A DNA stretch of 19,402 bases, from the NCBI GenBank assembly GCA_027575805.1, contig JANBPU010000290.1, forward strand, positions 1-19,402. Reading direction: 5' to 3'. The notes under the pieces are model-generated. The model was given only the letters and a program-made list of their open reading frames with translations, was not told where the DNA came from and did not search any database. This document shows positions 1 to 7,554 of the stretch, one piece after another. Both the position numbers and the translations under genes were made by a program. The stretch is from Mycoemilia scoparia (Eukaryota > Kickxellomycota > Kickxellomycetes > Kickxellales > Kickxellaceae). The stretch's first letter is position 1. The number at the start of each line of letters is the position of its first letter.

Positions 1-30
1 CCCTTCTAACCCTTACCCTAACCTCTGACC
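1..30. repeat. Degenerate CCCTAA-like telomeric-type repeats
   Basis: The first 30 bases hold about three imperfect copies of a C-rich unit close to CCCTAA (for example CTAACCCTTACCCTAACC at 6-23). TTAGGG-type telomeres are common in fungi, and a left chromosome end would show the C-rich strand in this orientation. The tract is short and degenerate, and the window edge cuts it, so it may be only a telomere-like interstitial sequence. The following 3 kb of transposon debris fits a subtelomere. Confidence 0.4.
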
Positions 31-85
31 ATTTTTGTCTCTGTTAAAGCTCTAAAGATCTTATAATGGTGCTTTAATTTATTAT

Positions 86-107
86 TTTACTATTTTAAAA
101 TAGTAAA
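86..107. repeat. Perfect 22-bp AT-rich palindrome
   Basis: Bases 86-107 are self-complementary without a spacer, centred between 96 and 97. The palindrome lies six bases before a second, longer one. Its role is unknown. It may be part of a transposon end. Confidence 0.7.
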
Positions 108-112
108 CCCAT

Positions 113-154
113 AATAATTATACCAAATTTTTACCAAAATTTGGTATAATTATT
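113..154. repeat. Inverted repeat, 19-bp perfect arms, 4-base loop
   Basis: Arms 113-131 and 136-154 are perfect reverse complements separated by TACC. A transcript through it would form a stable hairpin. It sits between the telomere-like start and the LINE relic, with no gene nearby, so a terminator or transposon-end role is only a guess. Confidence 0.75.
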
Positions 155-584
155 GTGGACTTGAAACAGCAGACCTATACTAAATTTGCTCCCAAATCAG
201 ATATATACAAGACATACTATAATTCAACTAAACCCATATACCAACCCATTGCAATTACAAAATATTTAAGTATCTCAGAGCAAATTGCTAATATGCTTTG
301 TTGTCCAGAGGTTACAGATTCTATACTCAGATCTTCATATCATAATCTATCTGTGACAAGTCTAAGTTCACACCCTTTGACTATCATACTAAAAGGTTAT
401 TGTGAAGCTAATATTGGCTTCAGAGTATAGATATTATAAATAAAGTATATAAAGGGAACCCATAAACCTTCACACATACTACTAATACTAGTCACAGTCC
501 TCCCAATCCCTTATAGGTTCCCTTACTATCCCCTGACAGTATACCACTGCCTTCCCCCTTTATAAACCACCACCCAAACTCTGC

Positions 585-1910
585 CTCCTCTCTTAGAATG
601 TCCGAGGCATGGGTGGTAAGAGCTCCCAAGTTGCTGCCACCAAAAACCACTACCTTGCAGCCCTTACTAATTCAGACTCCTTCAATGCAGATGTGATATT
701 CCTCCAAGAATGTAACTTTGCCAGTACCCCACAGGACTATTTCTCAAGGTGCTTCCCCCAGTTCCAGGCCCAGGGCTCCAACCAAGGCCCTCCTGGCTCC
801 CCAATTCCCTACCATGACACAGTGACCCTGGTCAAATCCTCTCTTACTGCCTCTATCCCTCTCACTGACTTCTGCTGGTCTAGGGTCATAACTACTCTTC
901 TCCCTGACATGGGCATTGCCCTGATCAACCTACATGGTCCTCCCTTTGCTTCTCCTATATTCTTCAACTGCCTCTATGAGCCCCTTCAAGCCATACAATC
1001 CAAAGGTTGGTCCCTGATAGTAGCTGGTGACTTCAATGCTGCTCCCCTTTCCTGTGACTGGGCTAATGCTGACCACAGTACCTCCCCTGCTGCACTAGGA
1101 GAACTTATGGACTCCTTATCCCTAATTGACCTAGGTAACAATCTTTATCCCCACAACCCCACCCCCTCTACCCCCCAAAACCTGGTCCAAGTCAGGTACC
1201 CACTCCTGACATTTAAGTCAAAATCACTCACTACAATGGACTGAGCTGACCCCCTGGGGTACTGATCTTGCATAGACCTCGTCTTCTGCCCAGTAGAGGT
1301 GGCCAGCCACCGCAACTCCGCATACTCAGCCATGGACCAAGGTGATCACTTGGACCATAAGGCCCTTTTCATCACCTTGGCATGGCCCACTGCCTCAGAC
1401 TGACACTTTACAAGAGCCAGATATCACATTTCGCCCACCAAGATCACCAACAAAAAGTATGACCATGACATCAGGGGCATTCTGGCTGGATTCAAAGATC
1501 CTCCCCTGCCCACTGATTCCTCGCCCCAAGACCCCTTCACTGCCTTTGTTGCAGTCAAGACTAACTTGATCCACTACTTCAAGTCTGCTGAGCACAAGGA
1601 GGACCACTTCTGCCTCAAGGAACTGGCCACCCTCCACAAGTGCCATACCAAACTCCTCTGCCTCTTACACATGGCCCCTGACATATAAGCTGTCCAGCAG
1701 GAACTACAAGCCTTGGAAGAACAAGCCCTCACTACTACCAATTTTGCCTCTGTTAAGATCCAGATCACCATGGCTAAGAAGTGGGTCAAGAAGGGAGACC
1801 AGATCTCCCCATGGATGGCTATGATGACCTAGTTGAAAACCAAATCCTGAAATAATAAGCCAATCATTGCACTTATTCCTGACCCTGCTAACCCAAGCCA
1901 TAAAGTCATT
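585..1910 (+). mobile_element. Decayed non-LTR retrotransposon (LINE), endonuclease region
   Basis: This is a relic of the APE-type endonuclease domain found at the start of LINE polyproteins. In one frame from 597 it shows NVRGM, then FLQEC near 690-705 and AGDFNAA near 1023-1043, matching the N-V-R-G, L-Q-E and G-D-F-N signatures. The frame breaks between about 1200 and 1272, then resumes in the original frame with IDLVF (1272) and a DHLDHKAL stretch corresponding to the SDH motif. The linker towards the reverse transcriptase follows. In-frame stops at 594 (TAG), 1401 (TGA), 1686 (TAA), 1830 (TAG) and 1848 (TGA) show it is dead. No reverse transcriptase follows, because the relic stops where the repeat end at 1910 begins. 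Confidence 0.85.
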
Positions 1911-1995
1911 GTCAATCCATAAGATTGGCTACAATAAACAACCAAGTAAAACCTTTTAAAATAATAAGTCTTTTATAATAAATATTATAATAATC
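1910..1995. repeat. Partial copy of the foldback/LTR-like element end
   Basis: Starting with TGTCAATCC, this stretch matches the left end of the element at 2263 for roughly 80 bases. Over 47 bases (1911-1957) it is the reverse complement of 2619-2665 with only about two mismatches. It abuts the LINE relic directly and appears to have truncated it. No matching right end occurs before 2263, so it is either a truncated copy or the remains of a 5' LTR. Confidence 0.65.
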
Positions 1996-2262
1996 ATAAT
2001 ATAATATTTATTACTATTATTATGGGTGTAAATTTTAGTATGACACTCTCCCTAACTTGGGATTCTTGTCATGCTGCATTTGGTTAAATTTATTTATGAG
2101 TTTCTGTACATTTTTCATATTACCTTCTAGTTCCCATGTATTTTCTGTCTCATCATTGACAGACCAGGGTTGTCTGGGACAAGCCTCAACTTTTCTGAAA
2201 AGTTGTTTCTAAAAAACTTTTGTTCTGAATAATCAAGAATCATTCAGAATAGGAGGGAAGGG
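1996..2262. other. Internal sequence of unknown origin with terminal purine run
   Basis: AT-rich DNA with no recognisable ORF lies between the two left ends at 1910 and 2263. It finishes with a 12-base all-purine run (2251-2262, AGGAGGGAAGGG) directly before TGTCAATCC. That is the position and composition of the polypurine tract that precedes a 3' LTR, so this may be the collapsed interior of an LTR retrotransposon. Confidence 0.4.
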
Positions 2263-2666
2263 TGTCAATCCGTAGGATTGGCTATAATAAACTGACAAGT
2301 TAAAACCTTTAAGATAATAATAAGTACTATTATAAATATATATCTCTATAACCAAATCCTTTCAACCTAAAGTTTATTAGAAACAATTAGTAAAAGAATG
2401 GTATTAGATATAAAAAAGATGAAAAAAACTATCTATTGTTCCTAACGTTCCGAACAAGTATCCTCAGGGTCCATTGTTCGGAACAATCAGAACAATATAT
2501 AGTTTTTCTTCATCTTTTTATATACATTACTAATTCTTTACTAACTGTTTGAAATAAACTTTAGGTTGAAAGGATTTAGTTATAGGTATATATTCATTGC
2601 AAAAGTTTTCTAGTTTACAAAAGGTTTTACTTGGTTGTTTATTGCAGCCAATCCTATGGATTGACA
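2263..2666. mobile_element. 404-bp foldback or LTR-like element (TG...CA ends)
   Basis: The element starts TGTCAATCC and ends GGATTGACA. Its outer ~47 bases (2264-2310 and 2619-2665) are inverted copies of each other, and an inner pair of ~120-base arms forms the core, so nearly the whole element can fold into one hairpin. TG...CA ends with a purine tract just upstream fit a solo or 3' LTR. The long inverted arms fit a foldback-type MITE better. I saw no clear target-site duplication. No coding sequence is present. Confidence 0.6.
2335..2594. repeat. Long inverted repeat, ~120-bp arms, 16-base loop
   Basis: Arms 2335-2457 and 2474-2594 are reverse complements at roughly 85% identity with a few small gaps. 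The innermost ten bases (TTCCGAACAA / TTGTTCGGAA) pair perfectly around the loop 2458-2473. A weaker third copy of the left arm appears at about 2668-2760, shown by AAATCCTTTCAAC and AAAGATAATGAAGATG-type matches. It forms the core of the surrounding foldback element. Confidence 0.8.
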
Positions 2667-2752
2667 ACTATAACTCTTCAAATCCTTTCAACTACAACTT
2701 TATTTTTAAGTAAATAAAAGTATGATTTTATAAAAGATAATGAAGATGATGA

Positions 2753-3124
2753 AACTCTCCATTGAACTAACTAAACTAATAAAAAGGAACATAAGGACTA
2801 AAATCCTTACATTAGAATTCTAATTGATCCATGATCATTCTAATCAACTTTCAGTTGATCAGAATGGTTCTAAATCATCTAGAATAGATTAATCCCATTT
2901 TGGGTCCTCCTATATGGACTATGTTGGCTATGGCCTAACACTCTCTATTAATAAAACTAAACTAATAAAAGAGGCATAAGGGATAAGACCCCTATTTTGG
3001 AATTTTGATTGATTCAGGATTACTCTGATCAGCTGAAAGTTGATCAGAATCATTCAGAATCATTTAGGATAAACCAATTTCATTTTTAACCTGCTACCTG
3101 AACCATGTTAGCTATGGCCTAACA
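2753..3124. repeat. Two tandem ~186-bp degenerate repeats
   Basis: Copies 2753-2940 and 2939-3124 are direct repeats that align end to end with moderate divergence. Shared landmarks are AACTAAACTAATAAAA, a central TGATCA-containing inverted repeat (GTTGATCAGAAT) and the shared end TGTTRGCTATGGCCTAACA (2922-2940 and 3106-3124). That end is itself an imperfect inverted repeat with TG...CA termini, suggesting derivation from LTR ends or a MITE. There is no ORF. Confidence 0.7.
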
Positions 3125-3345
3125 GTATTGATTATTTAAAAGTCAAGTCCATCAATAACAACATACAAATGACTTTGTAATATATTTTTCCTAATTTTTC
3201 TTAAAATGATAAAATGACTATAGATATATTTATGATAAAGAAAATTGGGGGTATCAAAGTCTTTAAAATAGCACATGCCATCACATTAAAGTATAGTTTG
3301 CTAATGTCAAGGTGCAGCCAAGTACTTTTATCAAGATATATATAG

Positions 3346-4314
3346 TCAATCTTTGATACGCTGGTCATGCCTGTATTGCCACTCAGCATCACTTATGAGG
3401 TAATCATACCACAAGTGGATTATCGGAACTGTAGCAAGATGCCAAAGGGAGTGTGCGTCGATAGAGTCTAGGAAAGGAGGAAAATCGAATACTTCCAAAG
3501 AGCAAGCCCCCATTGTCATGAATATCAAGACTACTGGCTTCCACCACATCGGCCGAGATGCTTTATAGGAGTTAAATGCAGCACACAGCCATACAACACA
3601 TGATATAAGCCCGACACCAATGTTAGCTGCCATGTTATATGTATAGTCAAACCTAATAAAGTGTAGATAGTAGACATGTAGGAAGTATGGGACAGACAAA
3701 AGCATCGCCAGTCGCTTGATGGTCTTCCCGTTAGTGATCCTGAAGAGATAAACAAGCCCAAAGAACAAGATATACAAAGTCGACAAGCCAGCCGAATAAT
3801 AATCCATTTTTTCAGTGAACGGAAAATCTCTTGTGTGGTAGATACTTGACCAAAGCCATGTCCAAGATCCAATAATTACGAAAAGTAACAACCATGGTCT
3901 AGAAAACCAACCTTTTGGAATACGTTGTTTAATGATGCTCCAATTTCGATAGTGTGCATAACCATTCATTATGCTAAACACCACACTAGCAGGTTCTTGG
4001 ACACCAAGTATACGAATGAATGGCCATTTCCCATGGTATTGGTGAATCTTTCCCGGATGATCTTGACTCTGGGCCTTGAGTGTAAGCTTACGCTGACAAT
4101 GATAGTCACAATCTGATGGGCAGTCCCACATAAGTAACTTCATATATACTGGAGGTTGATATGCTGTCTGTACATCATCACATAGTTTGGATACACAGTC
4201 TGCTACGCACTTTTGGAACTGTGGCTGTCTATCTCCAGAAGATGCGGAGGCTAAATTTGATAGGACTAGTAACACGTGTATGCAGAAAAGCGTAAATAGG
4301 GCTAGCCTCTTCAT
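3346..4314 (-). CDS. PER1: PER1/PGAP3-family GPI-anchor lipid remodelling protein
   Basis: This intronless 322-residue ER membrane protein belongs to the Per1/PGAP3 family, which removes the unsaturated sn-2 acyl chain from GPI anchors (phospholipase A2-type activity) so that proteins can enter ordered membrane domains. Residues 1-25 look like a signal peptide, followed by a lumenal cysteine-rich segment (C36, C40, C45, C65, C69, C73). GKWPF (95-99) and QEPASV (106-111) are family signatures. Seven hydrophobic segments follow from about 138. CREST-superfamily catalytic positions are visible: serines 156-157, H160 in YHTRD, D171, and H288/H292 in DAHSLWH. Length is normal for the family. The start is the first ATG, giving a complete signal peptide, and the gene ends in TGA. 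It lies in the same orientation as the mannosyltransferase upstream, about 1 kb away. Confidence 0.93.
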   Translation of the reverse strand: MKRLALFTLFCIHVLLVLSNLASASSGDRQPQFQKCVADCVSKLCDDVQTAYQPPVYMKLLMWDCPSDCDYHCQRKLTLKAQSQDHPGKIHQYHGKWPFIRILGVQEPASVVFSIMNGYAHYRNWSIIKQRIPKGWFSRPWLLLFVIIGSWTWLWSSIYHTRDFPFTEKMDYYSAGLSTLYILFFGLVYLFRITNGKTIKRLAMLLSVPYFLHVYYLHFIRFDYTYNMAANIGVGLISCVVWLCAAFNSYKASRPMWWKPVVLIFMTMGACSLEVFDFPPFLDSIDAHSLWHLATVPIIHLWYDYLISDAEWQYRHDQRIKD

Positions 4315-5324
4315 GGATATAAAATATCAATGTTGATTAGTATGGTGAAAGTATGATTTTGGATTACAAAAAGTAATATATTGAGCATGCTGGTCTCGCT
4401 TTATTTAGAATTATATAAGCAAGGCATCAATATCTGATATACCTATACATGCTATTATTATGGGCATACGAGTTAGTATTTTTGAAGTGTGATTATTTGC
4501 TAACAGGCTGTGATCACTCATTTGGCTGTGTTTTCCCCTATAATCTTTGGCCACCAAAAGCCACCCTTCGAAAATTATGATCCATACGCTAATTTTAATG
4601 TTCCGGCCAAGTCTCATGAAAAAGTCTCCTCTAAAAGGTACTAGGATGTTCCCTTGGACACTAGCCAATCATCGCTGAGAATCCATCTAAAAATGTGGGT
4701 TATGGGCTGGTTTGCAGGGGATGAGTAAGGGCATTTGCCTGTTCCCTTTTGGTGGAGAACTACTTGCCACATTTGCAATCAAACATAAGGCAGAGCCTAA
4801 TGTACTTCTGCTTTGTAAAATCCAATTGGATAATATCCGACATTTGATTTCAAACGATCCATTTTGTGTAACATATATAGAAAACTAGCCACATTGCAAT
4901 TTTGAATATAGACCCATGAGAGCATCATTTTTGAAATAGCCCAAAGTCATCCAGAATAAGGAAGTATTTCATATGCAACCATGCATTTGGTCATTAGTAA
5001 AATCACATCATCATATACTAGACATACCTGTTAATATTACTGACTGTGTATACTATTTTATAAAGTATTGAATGGAGATGTTTATTAAAGGGCTATCCCG
5101 ACATAATGCACTAAAGTATATCTCTGCTATAGAGTATATGGACTTATTATCATATGGAGATACAGTGTGGAAACCCAAACGCAGTTATTATATGATCGAT
5201 CACAAGCAAAGTCTGATCATAAATGTGCTTGCAAGTGACCCAAGTGTAAATAAAAGTTCGTTTTTAAAAAACAAGTCATTCGGAAGCACCATAAAAATTT
5301 AATGAAAAATCATATACTCAAATG
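4315..5324. other. Intergenic region between PER1 and mannosyltransferase
   Basis: This stretch should hold the PER1 promoter and the 3' flank of the mannosyltransferase gene. I found no convincing gene. A copy of a dispersed repeat occupies about 4620-4790. The rest is AT-rich without recognised motifs. Confidence 0.6.
4620..4790. repeat. Dispersed repeat copy A
   Basis: It aligns with part of ArfGAP intron 2 (about 7985-8135). Shared blocks are GTCTCCTCTAAAAG, CTAAAAATGT, TTATGGGC, TTCCCTTTT and a CTGCCA/CTTGCCA-like end, in the same order and spacing with small indels. No coding potential is seen. It is likely a non-autonomous element such as a MITE or SINE, but its ends are unclear. Confidence 0.55.
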
Positions 5325-6545
5325 TTAAATAAGATTTGGAGGCCAGATGACCTTGTTGGAAGTTGTACCAGGAATATTAGGAAGGGCATTGAACTCGTTT
5401 ATGCAACTCCAGTTCTGGTTTTCTTTCTCTATACTCTTCTTTTCTAGACAGTCGCACTGTAATTTCTTGTGCATCTCGCCCTTGGGGCAGTTCCACAGTG
5501 GACCGTGGAAATAGCCTATGTCATCGAACCAGTGAACTTGAGACTTGTCCATAAACATAGCAACGCCTAGAGAGTGGACAGGGGCATCTCCCCATCTCTC
5601 ATAGAAGAACCCACCAGCCTGATCGAGATAGTCAAAGTATTTATTATATACCTCTGAGCGCAAGAAGTTCAAAGAGGCAACCTCAAAGTTGGACCAAAAG
5701 TGGCAGCCATTATATTCGACTTCAGCACCATTCACTTTCTCTACAAACTCCAGCATGTTGGGGCTGGCCAATGTATCAGAATTCTCACGCATGAAGTTTT
5801 GGGTTGTCTTCCAAAGAGTAGGAATAGTCTCCTTGAACTCTTTGATTGTAATAGTATATCCATAGAGCTTGTTGTTTTCTCTCATGAAGCGGAACGGATC
5901 GTAGGGGATGATGCATGGGAACTTGACACCAGGCTCAACACGCCAATACCAGTCATACTGATCCAGCAAGTGGTGGCGATAGAAAAAGCCAGAATTAAAT
6001 CTACACATATGACGATATGGCTCAGACCCTCCGTAGATAACGTTTTTCATGGCCACACGAGCCAAACGGGCCTTTTCTTGATCAATCCAAGCTGGGTAGC
6101 TCCAATGTTCGGATGGAATAAGGCCAAATTCAACCTTTCCCGAAACGACTTCCTTAATGCCAGCCTTGAATTCCTCAGTAAATGGCTGTTCATTCAAGAG
6201 CACGTAGGGGTAGTGGAAGCGCTTGTTGAACTTCTCTTCCAATTGTTTAAGCGATTCAACCAAGCTACCAAGTTCACCATTTCTTACAAGGATAGCAAAG
6301 ACAGCATTCTCCCTAACAGGTCTGGAGTTGAAGCGAGCTGGGTCGTATGAGGCTGTGGAATTCCTAGATGAGGAAACATGTCCTTGCTTTTGTGCAGGCC
6401 TCCTGTTGAAGTAATTATTTCGTAGCTCTTCCAGTCTCTTGCTGTCAATTACTGGAACAGGAGAGAAATATATAACAAATTGTATAACCAGTAAAACGAT
6501 CAGCAATAATATAAGATTGCGCCAGCTACAGCGTAGGGCGGCCAT
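5325..6545 (-). CDS. KRE2: KRE2/MNT1-family alpha-1,2-mannosyltransferase (GT15)
   Basis: This intronless 406-residue type II Golgi membrane protein belongs to glycosyltransferase family 15. It transfers mannose from GDP-mannose in alpha-1,2 linkage to O- and N-linked glycans. Residues 1-10 are a short cytosolic tail, about 10-28 a single membrane anchor, and about 35-75 a stem. The catalytic domain starts near 78 with NAVFAILVRNGEL. Diagnostic motifs are EHWSYPAWID (146-155), YRHMCRFNSGFF (177-188), YWRVEP (200-205) and YNGCHFWSNFE (278-288); the glutamate of this last motif (E288) matches the proposed nucleophile of yeast Kre2p. RWGDAPVHS (317-325) and a cysteine-rich tail follow. Length is normal. 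Family members are paralogous in fungi, so the exact orthologue (KRE2, KTR1 and so on) is not resolved. It is divergent from the ArfGAP gene. The stop is TAA. Confidence 0.93.
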   Translation of the reverse strand: MAALRCSWRNLILLLIVLLVIQFVIYFSPVPVIDSKRLEELRNNYFNRRPAQKQGHVSSSRNSTASYDPARFNSRPVRENAVFAILVRNGELGSLVESLKQLEEKFNKRFHYPYVLLNEQPFTEEFKAGIKEVVSGKVEFGLIPSEHWSYPAWIDQEKARLARVAMKNVIYGGSEPYRHMCRFNSGFFYRHHLLDQYDWYWRVEPGVKFPCIIPYDPFRFMRENNKLYGYTITIKEFKETIPTLWKTTQNFMRENSDTLASPNMLEFVEKVNGAEVEYNGCHFWSNFEVASLNFLRSEVYNKYFDYLDQAGGFFYERWGDAPVHSLGVAMFMDKSQVHWFDDIGYFHGPLWNCPKGEMHKKLQCDCLEKKSIEKENQNWSCINEFNALPNIPGTTSNKVIWPPNLI

Positions 6546-7554
6546 TCTCAGCTAATGAGAAGTATATGAAATAAAATCGGCACTTTATGCAAAAAGAGAG
6601 AGAATAGGAAGTGGAACAAAGAAAAGTACAGGACCAGAGTAAAATACTTTGGGTAACTGGACTGCGAACGATTGTGTTTATAAGCCTGTATCGAATAACA
6701 GCAACTAATGGGCAGGTATGCAAAAACGTGAAGTGAGTAAGATCGTTAAAATAAGTGGCTCTACTTTTTGTGCTTGGCGCCATGTTTACTGTGCAAATCG
6801 ATTATCCATGCTTTACATAGCCATAGCCTATGTTAGTCCTCAAGATAATTGTGACTATATTCTTTGGTACTCTGTTTTGGACTTTGCCAAGAAACTTTGA
6901 TGTTCCACTTTGGTAAGTTTATTGGTACGACTTATATTGCATCAGTGTTGCTTTTATATCCACAAAAAGTCTTAACAATAGGGTGTTGATAAGGGATTAC
7001 TTTGTCTATGTGTTGAAAGTCAAAAGTATATCTGTAACTTCATAATCGATCATACCGAAGCCCAGGAGGTGTATAGCCTATACTATAGATAGATTAGAGA
7101 GCAATCACAAGCCAATTGATAGTAACAACAACAAGGATTACAAGATTGCTTCTTGATAACCGTTTTGCCTACAAAACGCAGTAAAGCTACGATATTACAG
7201 TAAATTTACTATGAATCAACAGAGTCAGAGTATTGCTATTGCATTCCATAAAAGCGTGTTTCTGCACTTAAAAAAGCTATATAAAACTTCAGGTAAAGTC
7301 TTATAAACCATACTCCCTTCCTGGATTTTCAAGTATGACGGCACATATTTAAATTTCAAATTGACTTTGTTTTTGTAATCTAAAAAAGAACACTTTTGGC
7401 AACTTCCCATAAGATTATTGAGGCCCGAGGGCTTTCCCATTCTCAGGCATAATATACTACTATTTCATGAGAAAGGGCAATTTTTAATTTTTACTTTACT
7501 TTGCATAAATTTGTACACGTACTTACCTAGCTTTACTATCTTCTTGGCTATAAT
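6546..7554. other. Divergent intergenic region (mannosyltransferase/ArfGAP)
   Basis: About 1 kb separates the starts of two divergent genes and must hold both promoters. Short ORFs are present (for example 6718-6900 plus) but none shows a recognisable domain. No RNA gene or clear regulatory site was identified. Confidence 0.6.

Noticed and set aside
155..430. 91-codon open frame next to the palindromes
   Set aside because: It starts with GTG, has no recognised motif and lies in transposon-rich AT DNA. It is not a credible eukaryotic gene.
1910..2666. Classical Tc1/mariner-type DNA transposon
   Set aside because: No transposase ORF and no TA duplication at the ends. The TG...CA ends and the purine tract argue for a different origin.
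5072..5302. 76-codon ATG frame between PER1 and the mannosyltransferase gene
   Set aside because: No recognisable domain, AT-rich composition, and it lies in the 3' flank of the neighbouring gene. Too weak to call.
6718..6900. 60-codon plus-strand frame in the divergent promoter region
   Set aside because: Short, no motif and no splice context that extends it into a recognisable protein.
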